From Struthidea cinerea (lineage: Eukaryota; Chordata; Aves; Passeriformes; Corcoracidae), in contig VZTI01005024.1 in assembly GCA_013397865.1 (NCBI GenBank), positions 1,010,791-1,074,790 on the forward strand: a stretch of DNA of 64,000 bases, read 5' to 3'. Below are positions 14,085 to 26,500 of the stretch, in pieces (position 1 is the stretch's first letter; every line of letters begins with the position of its first letter). The notes beneath the pieces are model-generated. The model saw only the letters and a list, made by a program, of their open reading frames with translations. It did no database searches and had not been told where the DNA came from. A program made the translations under genes and the position numbers.

Positions 14085-16607
14085 TTTTATAACATTATGG
14101 TTAAAAAGCAAGAAATTTTTATTTAATGGAGTGTTTTTGTAAGGTCATATTCTATGTTGGTATGTGCTGCTGCTTATATGTGTATTAATTTTCTTCCTCG
14201 TTCACAAAATCGGCTTGGTCTTTCAAGAGAAAATAATGCAGGACATGCTGCTAACTACTGGGAATGCAGTATTCTATAAGTATTTAAATTTCAAATATAT
14301 ATTAAAAAATAAACAAGTAGATAAATATACCAAATATATAGATTCATATCTTTTGGGGAAAAACATAATTTGAAATATCTTTCCAAAAACTCTTGCCAAT
14401 GAAATAAGTAAGTGAAGTCTGAAAGGCAAAACACCATTAGCTTTTGATTAAGGATTATCTGGTGTATGTGTGGGTTGTTGCCACAAGAGGAGTCTCACTC
14501 TCTCACTTTACATTTCTTGCCTTTGCTCTAGTTCTGGGAGCTATGATTGGTCTGTAGCTTAGCTTAATGAGCTGAGCACGTGGAAAACCAGTCCACCAAA
14601 AAAAGCCAAAGGAAAAAAAATAAACAAACAAACAAAGAGATGTTTCCATTGGACTGACTTGACAAAGTGGCTAAACTATAGAACAACACCCTGCCCCCAG
14701 TGAGAAATGGCTAAAAAACCCTCCAGTATGGACTGAGCTAGATCCCTTCTCATTGAGAGACAGATACTGACCACCAGCACAACTTTAGAAAGCTACCTGG
14801 TGTTTTAGGCACCATTTTTTCATCTACAAAACTTATTCTTTCTCTGATTTCTGTCCACACTTTTTTTATTACTATTGGACCATGAAATGGAAGTTTGCAT
14901 TACAGTAGCAGTTTGTAAACAGGAAATTTGCTACTATTCATAGAAACATGTACTTTATACTGTTATACTTGCCTTTTTTTAGTTGCAGTATTACTCATAT
15001 TTGTCTTTTCAAAAGTTAAAACTTAAGCGATAATCAGATTTTTTTTTTTTTGTAGGTTGGGTTGGATATTTTTGGATTTTAGGCTCTGAGATTGCAAGTA
15101 GCATTGTGAAACTTCAGACAGGATCTGTCAGGGCAATGTAGGAAACTAGAATAACAGTAAGATTTAAAATGTGGACATGAAGAAACACTATCCTCTATTT
15201 TGGGGCAAATGTGAAAATGCATAGCATTTTTTTTCATTTTGTTCTGTTTGCTTATTTAATTCTCTCCTTACACGTGTTGTAATGTTTGACATTCAGGTCA
15301 GTTGGACAAGGGTGGTTTGGTATGGTAAACACACTGTGCAAGCACTGTATGGTATGCAAAGGAAGCCATTTTATTTAGGGCAAGCCTAGATTGTTTAACA
15401 GGAAAAGTAATGTGTACTGAGGTTGGTGAGATAGATTTCATTGTATTCCACAGCTTGTCGAAACTTTGTAATAAATGGGATACTCAAAACTGGACAAAGA
15501 GGAGAAACGGGTCTTTGGCCCTGATATCTGTATCACTGATAGTAGGCACTGCCACTCTTGACCTCCTTGGCTCAGCATCCAGCTGCTGTTTTCAGCATTT
15601 GAATATGGCTATGAAAAATGACCTGACATTGTTCTCCAAAGAATTTGCATTGTTCCCTGTAGGCTTATTAAACACTCTAACTGTTCGTGTAGGGATCTGT
15701 TTGTTAAGCAGTTATATTTGTGCTACTATTATATTCTCCGGTTTCCCTGCAGAAACACAAATAGAAATCAGTGTACTCAGTTTCTATATAAGTTAGTTTC
15801 TATACAAACATATATAGGCCTGATTCCAGTCCCATTTACTCTTGTGATATCAAATACTGCTCAAATTTGAAGTTCTGGCATTCTCAAGAGGCACTTGAAG
15901 AATTTTCATACAGATTAAATCGTATCAGAAAGGATAGAAATGTGGGATGTGTGGAGAAAGGAATCATTTCCATTCAGCAAACCTCCCACTTGCCACTGAA
16001 AAGCTCTATATATTGGGCTTGGGGCGTGCAGTGAAAAGTGTACAGAAGATAGCTTTTCTATTTGCTTCAGAAGAAATGCATGACTCAGTTAATGCCAATT
16101 GACACGGATTCTCTCAGTGCAAAGTACTACCAGACACTTCAGTGTACAGAGTTTGTGAGGAGGAGGAGCACAGGAATGAACTGATAAAAGTTGTCACCGT
16201 TCCATTTCCATTAGGGGAACCACCATGCTGATTTATACCAGCTGAAGGCATGCTAACCAGCCACCCACAGGAACGTTGTGTCTAATTTAGAAGAGAACAG
16301 ATCACTTTTTTATAGTATTTTGAAACGACCGCTTAAGGTCTTACAGAAGGGAAGGCACTGTTCAGTTTTGCATGTCTTGGATCAGACTATGCAAACTCAA
16401 AGTTTTATTGAACTTAATTTCCTTATGACAGTCCCATAAAAAGAGCCATGAAGTCAGACAAAATGGATGGCAAATCATTTTGGGGGATCAAGCTTACTTT
16501 ATTTTCCTTAAACATGCATAAAATGTACACATTTTAGACCCTCCAGATGTTCTAGTGCTTTCTATAATAATTATTACTTTATTTTAGCAATATTCTAGCT
16601 ATGAACG

Positions 16608-16624
16608 TAGATAGATAGATAGAT
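16608..16624 (+). repeat. Short (TAGA)n microsatellite
   Basis: About four copies of TAGA/GATA occur in a row. This is a simple repeat with no wider context. Confidence 0.85.
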
Positions 16625-17393
16625 GTGATTATGCCTCCCAGAATAATCTAGCAAAGGGAAAATCAAAAACGAACAAACAAGTTCTATGTAAAGAACATTG
16701 AAATTTTTACCTGTAAAGGATTTGAGCAAGCCAGCTAATAAAACTTCAGTAGTTTGCTTTATTCATTTGCTCATTTATTGCAGATAAGAATTTTTGAGGC
16801 ACTGGATGTATTCTCAGGGTTAAATCCCCAATTTTTGCCCCTTCCCCCACCCCCCTTTCTTTTAATTTATTAATAATTAAAGCCTTTCTATTATTCCGAG
16901 CTAAGAATTTCAGTTATTTGGCTGCAATATATCATTCACTGTTTTCAATAAGCCTTATGTAAGGTTATATTGACCTTGTGTAAATTTTGATTTAAGAACT
17001 AAGAGCTATTAACAATAGAACTCTGGTGCATTTGTTTCTGGATGTCTTGTAGGCATCATGTGAAAAGCATTTCGAAAGTGTAAGTAAAACCCACCAGTTT
17101 CAACAGGAAATAATGATCCCATTTGCCATGGAAACTAAAGAACTTCACGAAAATGCACTGAGCTGTTTTCCATACAAAGGTAAAATAATTCTAAAAATAA
17201 GACTGGTTCTTAGTATTAACTGACAGAGTTGAAGAGATTTTACTTTCTGACCCTTTTCAAGCAAAATATAAACACTTCTGAATATTTTTGAGACAGTCAA
17301 AAACCGAATTCCTTTTTTTCAATACTGCTTTTCTATCAAAGATAGAATGAGAAAATCAGAACAGCAAATGACTTTTTATAACAGCAGATGGTC

Positions 17394-17437
17394 AATATAA
17401 GTAAATAGTTGAAATAATATAAGTAAATAGTTGAAAT
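17394..17437 (+). repeat. Perfect 22-bp tandem duplication
   Basis: The 22 bases at 17394-17415 (starting AATATAAGTAAATAG) are repeated exactly and immediately at 17416-17437. Two identical adjacent copies without divergence point to a recent local duplication, such as replication slippage. Confidence 0.97.
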
Positions 17438-17484
17438 ATAAAATTACTTTTAAAACAAGTCTGTAGGAAAGTTATAGTAAATAA

Positions 17485-17523
17485 CTTCCCTTCCCTTCCC
17501 TTCCCTTCCCTTCTCTTCCCTTC
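17485..17523 (+). repeat. (TTCCC)n pentanucleotide tract
   Basis: Seven or eight TTCCC units are present, with one C-to-T change near the right end (TTCTC). The plus strand is pure pyrimidine. The unit is the same as the tract inside the LTR at 23.14 kb, but here no LTR sequence surrounds it. Confidence 0.95.
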
Positions 17524-20500
17524 ATCTAAAAGTTAAATACTGACTGGAAAGTGTTGCAGTGCTTCAGTATCTCTAGGAATTTGGTTCTTAGTGATCCTGT
17601 GGCATATACTAATTCTATGTGCAAGACAGGCCAAAATTAAAAATTTGCCATTGTAGTGATGAAAAAAAAACCCCAAACCAAACAAGCAAACAAACAAAAA
17701 TCTGCAAGAATGAAAAAGCTTTTAGTCACATTCCAGGGTATATGTGTTAACCACGATCTGATTAAGGAATCTGCCAAAATACACTTAATCTAAGCTTTGA
17801 GCTGTGTAGTTTACCAGTTCAAATTAAAAAACCCACAGAAACCAGCAATTCTCAGGAAGGATAGATTTTGCCCTAAAGGCCACCTAGATGATGAAAACAG
17901 CTGAAGTGGTAGCTAAGGAATTGTCACTGTTAAAGAAGGTGTATCATCAGGAAATTATAGTGCTTTTTCTCAGGAAAAAATTAAGTTTTTCAGAATGAGT
18001 CTAAAAAGGGGAATGAATACTTCTCCTATTCAACATCTTTTGGATTACTGTGTTAGCACTGGCACCTGCTTTTACAGATGTGTTATTCCACAGAAGACAT
18101 ATTTAAGAGGATATTTTATATAAGAAGTTGAAGCCGGCCCGTATTCACTGAACAATATTAATGTTCTTTCAAGAGATCAGTAATTGAATTTGTTACATTC
18201 ACTTAATGTAACTCTTCAAATGGGAGTTGAGTATAATTATCTTTGAGTCTCTGACTTTGCACCTCTGGGGCCACAAATCAATGTTTGGTGAAGACGACAA
18301 CAATTATTCTAATCAAAGTGATGTAATACACTCTAAGTTAGCTGGTTTCATTTCTTAGAGAGCTAAAGTTTTCAAAGAACAGCACTCAGGTTTGGCACAG
18401 TCTGTGAATTGGCAGGCTTTGCTCTAAAGAGACACAGTATGAAGTAAGTATCAGCGGGGAAATAGTCTCACACCACTGGAAAGCTGACGTGTGGTTCCAC
18501 GAGCAATTAATACAGTCGTGCATTGTGACTCTCTGTGCCACATCAGCCTCTCATAAGACCATAAACCTGGTCTCAACTGACTTGAGTACTGCTATACATC
18601 TGCTTCCTCCTTGAAAAAGCAATTAGCATAAAACCAGCACCAAACCACAATGAAGCTGACCTTTTCTCAGCTTTAGCATTCCGATTTATTTTATTGCATT
18701 GGATTTCTTTCTTGGTTCCAATCTGATAATAAGGTGTTTACAATTATTTGGCTGGGTGTAAAAAAATCTTCCATGTTTATCCTTTTAGTTTTTTTTTTTT
18801 CTTTTATCTACCATAATGGAATTAGAAAGATAGGACTTAAGGTAAGAATCGGTACAAAAGTAATCAAGGGTTATGTAACATTTTCTTTTGTACACCAGCA
18901 GAAGCTATACTAAACATGCTAATAAGATCACAGGATGTTTTCATAGAAGAAAATATTTATGAGGAACAGAAATGTTTAATTTGAATGTATTACCTATTCC
19001 TTCTGACTGGGTTTAGCACTGAGATGCGCTTCCTTTAGAGGATACCCTTTTAATCCCAGAAGAACTGTAGTCTAAAAGACAGATTCACAAGATGAGAAGG
19101 AAAATGGATGTCTGAGAGACTTACAGTAATTCAGATTAGGAAAGTTTCTTTCCCTACTTGCCATTTTAATGTCACTTTTCCTCAGAAGAAGATTTCACTG
19201 AGCTTCCTCGATATAGGAGAACAGCTTCTGATAAGGGCCTAGTATTAGATCAAGGAAGTGGCTGAGGCATGTATTAGGTTTGACACTTCAGAAAAAGAAG
19301 ATATTTGTCCCTCTTTACATACAGAGTACAGAATGGTGATACAAGCATGCATGCAACAAAAAGAAATTCCAGTCTCCAAGTCTTGGCTCTTTGATCTTTA
19401 AACTACTCAAGCAGATTTGGACAAACCCTAGTAGTTTGCTGTCTTGAAGGTTTACAAGAATACTTTTTACAGTTTTACTAGGTTTTGAAAGGACTGAATT
19501 TAGGGTTGTCTTAAAGTGAGAACGCACATGTTCTCACGTATTGTAGGGCTTAACTGTTACAGGGAATAGTTTGCTATTTCCCAGGGCCATTTCATTCTCT
19601 TTTCACCTGATCAAGTGGTCAGGTGGCTAAAGCCTCTATTTTTTAGCAATTCTTCTAGTAATTAGGATATCTTGTCAACTTGCCTGACAATTTGTTAGGG
19701 TTTTTCCTATGTGAAAAATGTCCATGAGGCTTCTTTTTCATATTATGATTGCTGCATGTGCAGTTTTTTCAATGATTCTTCCTTTCTCTGACAAATTGTT
19801 TTGTCTAACTAAATTGTATGTTGTTTCCTTTCTGACATAAGCTTTAAAAGTAATTTCTGAATATCTTTAGGATCTAGACCTGAGAGAGCCTAATGAGGGA
19901 AATGCTCAGTGTCTGTCCAGACCTTTGTTAGAATCCTGGTCAAATATCCTTGTTAGAATCCTGTATAACTGCTACAAGGTGGGGATAACACTTAAGCTAC
20001 TTGGAGACCCTTTACCAGATCACCTGTGAAACATTAAAATATTTAATTTAACACAGGCAAATATTTAGTACAGGCAACACCCAACAAATAACCCACACAC
20101 ACTTTTTGCTACTGGTGTGCCTATAGATTTAAGTGGAAACAAGCAACAAAAGCATAGATTTTGTTTGTGCTGTGTTTGTACCAGCTTTTTGTAAGCATTA
20201 CCTGGATGTGGCCCTTGGTTGCCACATCTCTGTTTTTTTTTTTTTCAAGGTTTTTTTCAATAGTTGATTCATGTGTTCCATACATAATGCAGAGTATTAT
20301 CAATGACAGAGCAGAAACAACTGCTAAAGGCTGGATAGATGATCAGATACCCCCAAATGTGTTACAAATAATGCTATTGAGACATTCTCTAATGCTAAAT
20401 AGCAAATTCTAAAGCAATCTGCAGGGGAAAATCTTGGACAAAAAACAGAGAAGTTGTGAGAGGTTTTTAATGTACATTATACTTTGAATAAAATGGTACT

Positions 20501-22633
20501 CTGAAAGGATAGATGTAAAGTAGTATATTGACTTAGTCAATCACAACAGGACAGAAGCTGTAAGATAATTACCCAGCAAATCAAAGAGGGTGGGTTTTTT
20601 TTGCATTTTATGTATCATTATCATGATGTGATTAAAACTGAGTGTATAGTCATGTATTGGTGAAGATTTCACTGTATGACTCTGAAATTTTGTACATAGT
20701 GCAGAATCTTTCCAAGAATTTTCATCTCATTTCTCTCAGCATGCTTGCTAAACTTACATCGTAAGCTGCAGTGATGTCAATATGTTGTGGAATAATCAAA
20801 GAAAAAATATTCCCTTAAGAATTCTAAGTCTTGCAGGTAATAGAAAATTAATTATAATATTCTAGCCAGCAAACGTGGGAGAAAAAAAATCTGTAAAAAT
20901 AGCCCAACCAACGTAAACAACTCTCCCACCTTCTCCCACTGCCACCACAATAACGTAGAAATCCTATTGGGATGGAAAGGTGTGCTTGTCTTTAAAACGT
21001 AGTATTTAAGTGACTTTACAATTCAGCTTTTCATGAATGTAGTGGCTATACAGAGAGTCTAGAATGAATCCTTCAGATATAGACCTTCATAATAGTGAGA
21101 TAAATGTCCCATTGTTACCTTGTTGCATTATTATTCATTAGTGCCTGGAAAAAAACCCCACCCATCTCAGAAAAAAACCCCAAAACATTTTCTACTCCTA
21201 TTACTCTTTCTATATTGAAGGTTTTGGCACCACACAAATGCTTTAATTTGACAGAGGCAAGGTATGACATGCAAAGAGGATGAGAGCTCTCATATTAAGA
21301 ACTAGAAATTACTGCTCAGGTTCCCTGAAGAACCTGAAAAAGTCTGTGGACATGCAAGCAAAGGGTCAAGTTCATTGTTTTTTGCCAAGGACAGAAACAA
21401 GGATATTGTGATTTGAATTGCCGTATTTCCCTATCCTTAGAATAAATAATACCTGCTACTTCAAACGTATTGGTAAAAGCAGAAGAGCTTAGGAAAGCCC
21501 AGAAATAACGTGCACAAAATAGAAGTTATCAGGGTATGGCAATAGCCTACAAAAAATATGAAATGGAAAAAGTCACTGGGGAAAAGAGGGGGGCTAGGAA
21601 CTAATTTCATTACTTTCTAACCAAATACCAGTAAAAGTCACACTCTTGCTGAATTGTAAATACATTAATATTGGGGGTGTTTCTCTATCTAACCAATGAT
21701 CTAAAGGGTTTATTTGTGAAAATCTGATTTCTGGCAACACACTTCACAGAACTGAAGTAATTTTTTTTTTGTTGTTCTATTACTGATAGAACGATGAGCA
21801 TCTGATATTTCACTATACATGTTTGTTGTGTTTATATTATGTCAGTTAGATGATTTTAGGTGCTTTCAATTCTCACAAATAATAAGGTACCACTTAAAAA
21901 AAAATAACACTCAAGTCTGACATGTAGAACATTCCTAGTAAATGTAGTTGAAAAATTTTGTGATATAATATATTTTTATTTGTAAAATATTATTTGTTTA
22001 AATTTATTTTTTTCACAAAACACTGGGGCTTTATAGGATTTAAAATTGAAAAATCTTGAAAAATTGCTAAAGTATATCTCTCATTTTGTTTCATTTTACC
22101 ATTTAATATATTTTTGACTACATTTGTACTTTTTATTTTGAGAAAATATTTTAATATTGATAAAATCAGTTATTTCAGTTGAAGCCAAAATTTTGGGTAT
22201 CTGAGACTTTTATATGAGTTGAAGTCTCAAAATCAGTTGTGAAAAACTAACAAAATTACTAGTGGTCATGTTTTCAGGGTAAAATGCTTTATTTAGTCAT
22301 TTATTTAATGATAATTTTGGCATGCTTATTCTGATATCTCCATGTGTGATTTTCCTGTACTAAATACGAAGAAATCAGATGACCCAGAGGGCATGCACCT
22401 GAGATATGAGTACTGATATCCACTTTGGAATTCCTTAAATGCTACGAATTGTCACAATATTTCAAAATTTTGAAGAATGTGATCATCTGCAACTGTTAGT
22501 CACTTTTGAATGCAAACCCAAAGATTCAAAGAAAAGGAAAGTAATAATATTTTTTAAAACAGTTTCTTTTATTCTTTCACATTAGAAATAAAAGGAGATA
22601 TAAAACCACCACCCTATACTCTTCCCTTGCCAG

Positions 22634-22653
22634 CCCCCCCCCCAAAAAAAAAA
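22634..22653 (+). repeat. C10-A10 homopolymer junction
   Basis: Ten C residues are followed directly by ten A residues and then CCCC. This is low-complexity sequence about 110 bp upstream of the solo LTR. The run lengths are of the kind often miscounted in sequencing. Confidence 0.9.
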
Positions 22654-22758
22654 CCCCGAACCCAAAAGTTCTTGCAGTAGTCCAAATAGAATGTCACCAA
22701 ATAAGAATATGGGGTATCAATGCTATAATTCATTTTCAAAACCTGACTTCCATAGTTT

Positions 22759-22763
22759 CTTAC
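22759..22763 (+). repeat. Target-site duplication CTTAC, left copy
   Basis: The five bases CTTAC immediately precede the TG of the LTR. They match the copy at 23499-23503 directly after the terminal CA. The exact match fixes both boundaries of the insertion. Confidence 0.92.
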
Positions 22764-22986
22764 TGTCCTGGGGTGACATTATGAAGCCGCTTTATTCCTT
22801 AACCGCCTGCTTAATGCCCAAGGACTCTGTGGCTTTAGGATGGAGCCGGGGGGCAGGGCCAGAGCCACGGACCCGAGGGGGCAGCGGAACGGCTCAGCCC
22901 AAGGGCCCCAGGGTCTCGGCAGGGCTCGGGAGGGAGTGCGCCGGGAGCACTGTGCCGCTTTTTGGGTTTCTTTTGTGTTCTGGCTA

Positions 22987-23138
22987 NNNNNNNNNNNNNN
23001 NNNNNNNNNNNNNNNNNNNNNNNNNNNNNNNNNNNNNNNNNNNNNNNNNNNNNNNNNNNNNNNNNNNNNNNNNNNNNNNNNNNNNNNNNNNNNNNNNNNN
23101 NNNNNNNNNNNNNNNNNNNNNNNNNNNNNNNNNNNNNN
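22987..23138. other. Assembly gap (152 N)
   Basis: A run of 152 N lies inside the solo LTR, between a GC-rich left segment and a (TTCCC)n tract. Any open reading frame running through it is an artefact of translating N. Confidence 1.
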
Positions 23139-23185
23139 TTTCCCCTTCCCTTCCCTTCCCTTCCCTTCCCTTCCCTTCCCTTCCC
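23139..23185 (+). repeat. (TTCCC)n tract at the edge of the gap
   Basis: About nine TTCCC units begin directly after the N run. The tract probably continues into the gap, so the true repeat length is unknown. The minus strand reads (GGGAA)n, a G-run purine repeat of a kind that often causes read drop-out. Confidence 0.95.
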
Positions 23186-23352
23186 GTGCCTCACTGCCTC
23201 CCTTCCCTCCTTGCTGGTCCGGGGAGCCTGCAGGTGGCCCTGCGGGCCCGCGGGGTGGCCCCGGCTGGTCTGAGCCCGAGTGTTTGTTCCCTCTCTGGGA
23301 ACTTGTTGTATTTTTTTTTTTTTTTCTGTTCTACCCTGCCTTGTTTGGTGTT

Positions 23353-23358
23353 AATAAA
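23353..23358 (+). terminator. LTR polyadenylation signal AATAAA
   Basis: AATAAA lies in the context GGTGTTAATAAACAATC, about 140 bp before the 3' end of the solo LTR. This is the expected position for the signal ending the R region. It is inferred from sequence and position only. Confidence 0.7.
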
Positions 23359-23413
23359 CAATCTGTTTTTTTCCCACTTTAACTTGCTGTAACCCACTTG
23401 TCTTATTGGTGGA

Positions 23414-23471
23414 GGAAAAGGGGAGACCCTTTTCCCTTCGGAGGAGACACTCACTCTGGAGTGTTTCCTCC
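23414..23471 (+). other. Two adjacent hairpins in the putative U5 of the LTR
   Basis: Hairpin 1 is GGAAAAGGG (23414-23422), loop GAGA, CCCTTTTCC (23427-23435), a perfect 9-bp stem whose loop fits the GNRA tetraloop pattern. Hairpin 2 is GGAGGAGACACTC (23440-23452), loop ACTCTG, GAGTGTTTCCTCC (23459-23471), 13 pairs of which one is a G-U wobble in RNA. Only four bases separate them. They would lie near the 5' end of a proviral RNA. A structural role such as leader folding is an inference. Confidence 0.7.
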
Positions 23472-23498
23472 TGAAGTTTTGTCTCCAAAACCGAGACA

Positions 23499-23503
23499 CT
23501 TAC
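23499..23503 (+). repeat. Target-site duplication CTTAC, right copy
   Basis: This is the right-hand copy of the 5-bp duplication flanking the solo LTR. It is identical to 22759-22763. Confidence 0.92.
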
Positions 23504-26500
23504 TTTCCTAAAGTTTCTTCTGTAAGACTCTTTTCTTTTTCACTTCTCCTAAATTCTGTTTTCACAAGACTCAAGTTATAATGGAAAATGAAAGTTCTGA
23601 TTCTTAAGATGGACAGATGTTAACATAGTCTTAGTAGTCTTACTTGTATGCTTCCTATCATACACATGAATACATACTACTGGAAGAGAAATCTCAGTTT
23701 AAAGCAAATGATGCATAGATTTATTTTGTATTGAAAGTGGCTGTATTTCTATTGTTATTTAGTTTCTGTAACTGCACATGAACTAAATTCACTGTTTTCA
23801 ACGTAATTACTGCACTGACAGGCGTAGCTACAGTCCTGATCTCAGCTGACAACTAAAATTGTTCCTGTCGCCATCAGCAAAATTAAAGCTCATACAGGAA
23901 CACACAAATAAAGATAAATCCTATAAAATATCTTCTCTGAACATGTCCAGGCCACAAAACAAGCTTCTGAGATATTGACTCTTATCTTAGAGGTGTTTCC
24001 TTCAAGGTCAGGCTTGAGGCATGTTAAAAGCATTTGGAAATTGTGCTGGTTGCTGTCTGTTTTTTATGCTCTCTGTGAAGACAATAAAGGACTCTCTAGC
24101 TGTTCATCCAATATTCTGTGAAAGTGCACAAAATTGAAAAAAAACTGTGAGTACATGAGTTGTTATATAAATTTGAAGTAAAAAGTATACTAGACAACTT
24201 CTTTGTGAAACTAATTGAGGAAATATTTGTTCAATTCCATTTAAATATGCCCTCTAGCAACTGAGGCTCATAAAAAAAAATTGCTAGAATATAAAGAATC
24301 AGCACAAAGGAGTAGTATGCTAAGACTGTGATACCTGTAAAAGTTCACAAATCAATACAGACCCATCAATCAATTCTTCTTAATACACAGAATATAGGAG
24401 GACAGTTGGAAGAACCAAAATGTTTGGATAAAATTTTGCAGGGGTGGATGCTTGAATAATGTAAAAATGTTTTCAATTAAATTGGTCTGAAAAGGGCATA
24501 AGGCACTGAAGAGATAAAATACCTACAATCTAGCTTCAAGAAAAAATCTTTGCAAAAATAATAGTTGCCATGTCCAAGGAGCCTCTGACTGTCCCATCTA
24601 GTAAAGTGTCCAAAGGTTCAACTTTCTAGGTTAGTTTACTTTCTTGAGCCAAAAGAGTTCAGATTTTTATCTTTAACTGCTAAGGTGGTTTTCCTGAAAA
24701 CCAAAGTGCGTTGTTACAGCTCCTGTCTGTTGTTTATTCCCTTTCTGACACAAGGGGAATAAGGATCTAGCTTCTAAGCTCTCAGGTCTGCCACCACCTC
24801 TCCATACATGTCTCTCAAGGTAGTCTTCTTTTACTGGTTCAAGTCTGTTCTTTATCTTTGATCTTTGTTAACTTTGTGCTTGTGGTGACATGTTAGAGAT
24901 CAGAGACAGTATCTCCAAGCACAAAACTGCAGAGATTTCCCCAAGAGAGTATATCTGTATGATGCAGTGTGAACAAGACTGTATCACAGTGCTCTGCTCA
25001 AAATGTGTCCAGGAGAAGGACGGGCAATTCGTTATAATCAGGATAGAAGGAATACAGAAAGACAGATGTCTGGTAATTTTCTTTGCTAATCCATTAAAGG
25101 GAAATGTCAGTGCTGGTTACCCTAAAGGAATCGGTAACCAATTCTTTGAGATTTTTAAGTGTAATTAAAAAAAAAACCTCTGAAACGGTGGGCTTACCAT
25201 AATCCTTTGAAAGCTGAGCATTTTATGGTCATGTTAGATATGCTATGGCAAGAGAATGTGCTACTGCTTCAGTATACAATTTTGACAGCTATCATTTCAA
25301 TGCCCTTGGGCTTTTCTCATAGTTACTAATCTATATAATAATATCGTTACTATTAGATTATAATAACTGAAGTTATTCAAGGAAATTCTTTGTTCTATAT
25401 TAAGTTTGGGCGGGTTTTTTGTGAATCTCAATCTTTTTATTATGAATAACTATATTGGTGAAAAATGGTATCTATGGAAAACAGAGGAGTGAACATACTG
25501 GTGATACTTATTTCTGAGTCACTCTGAAACTCAGTACAGATTATATCCAAAAACGCTAAGGAGGTAAAAACTATAGAAGTTCAGTGATGGTGGAATAAAG
25601 GTAATTAAAAAATCCAAATAATCAATTCTCTCTCATAGCTGGAAAAAAGCTATTTTTTTCCCCAGAAAAGGCTGTGTATGCTTTGGATGTCTACCCCTGC
25701 TTTTACATTATCTTCCTGAAAGGTATCTTGCATATTGCTGGTGCTGAGAGTAGTATTTAGGTTCAGATGTGCAGTACAGGTGCTCAAGAGAGGTGCTAGA
25801 GGAGGTTTTGCCACTCTTGATAGTTTATAGTCACTGTTGCATCTTCAAAGGGAAATTCAGGCATAAAATGGAATCACTCTATGGAAGTGTTATCTCCTCT
25901 CCCCCGATTCTTAGGTTTTCAGTGTAGATGCCATATACATCCAGAAAATAACTTCCCAGCATTTGCATTACGGTATTGCTCAAGTCACTTGATTTTGAGC
26001 ATGTCTGTATCAATGTTTTGCAACAGATCAGAGCTGCATTTTTATAGTCTGTCTACCAGACTTCCTGACTTGAACCGGTTTGGCTCAAAATTGAAAAGTG
26101 CTCTTGGATTGTGAGAGATTTTTGTGCTAAGAAGTATTTGGAAGATGTCCTCCAGAAACATATCTAGTGCACTTCAAGTGCTTATGGTCAGTCCATTGTT
26201 CCAGGGTGCAGCAAATCCAAACCACATTAAATGAAGACCTTGTCAGAAATTCTACACATCCACTGCTTCAAATCCATGTCACGAAAACTGGCAAAGCAAA
26301 CTATGTAACCCAAATCAGCCCTTGATACCTGCTCTGGTCACTGTGAAGCATTATCTTCAGAAGTTTTCCAATTCTTTGTTCCAGTGAGGCTTTCTTTGTA
26401 GTTTTGGGTTGTCTTAATTGTAGATAAGGCAATGTAAATTTACATTCCATAGTCTGAGATGATAATTTTCTTTCTCTCTTTGCATTTTTCCTGGTTAATG

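Larger units (their letters stand above)
14085..22758. other. Unannotated AT-rich DNA, no supported gene
   Basis: No gene is supported. The longest ATG-initiated frame is 128 codons at 15410-15796 on the plus strand. Its translation shows no recognisable domain, and it is treated as a chance frame. Local structure includes a TAGA run at about 16608-16624, a perfect 22-bp tandem duplication, a (TTCCC)n tract (listed separately), and a C10-A10 homopolymer junction at 22634-22653. The interval 21960-22160 is extremely AT-rich. Confidence 0.55.
22764..23498 (+). mobile_element. Solo LTR of an endogenous retrovirus (ERVL-like), contains an assembly gap
   Basis: The element starts TGTCCTGGGG and ends CCGAGACA, so it has the retroviral TG...CA ends and a short TGTC/GACA terminal inverted repeat. 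It is flanked by the perfect 5-bp duplication CTTAC at 22759-22763 and 23499-23503. A 5-bp duplication is typical of class III (ERVL-type) integration. The visible left part is GC-rich. The right part has AATAAA at 23353-23358, followed by a putative U5 of about 120-140 bp containing two adjacent hairpins (23414-23435 and 23440-23471). Poly-pyrimidine (TTCCC)n sequence follows a 152-N gap at 22987-23138. No gag, pol or env sequence lies beside it, so it is a solo LTR left by recombination between the two LTRs of a former provirus. No TATA box is visible, although the gap could hide one. The ERVL class rests on the duplication length and general resemblance; the exact family is not assigned. 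Confidence 0.9.

Noticed and set aside
15410..15796. 128-codon ATG-started plus-strand frame
   Set aside because: No recognisable domain and no supporting signals. A frame of this length is expected by chance in 64 kb.
22691..23392. Open frames of 180-233 codons across the LTR
   Set aside because: They cross a 152-N gap and a TTCCC repeat within a non-coding LTR.
24890..25168. 92-codon frame with Cys-rich segment resembling a small metal-binding protein
   Set aside because: Cysteine spacing fits no known finger pattern and there is no splice or promoter context.
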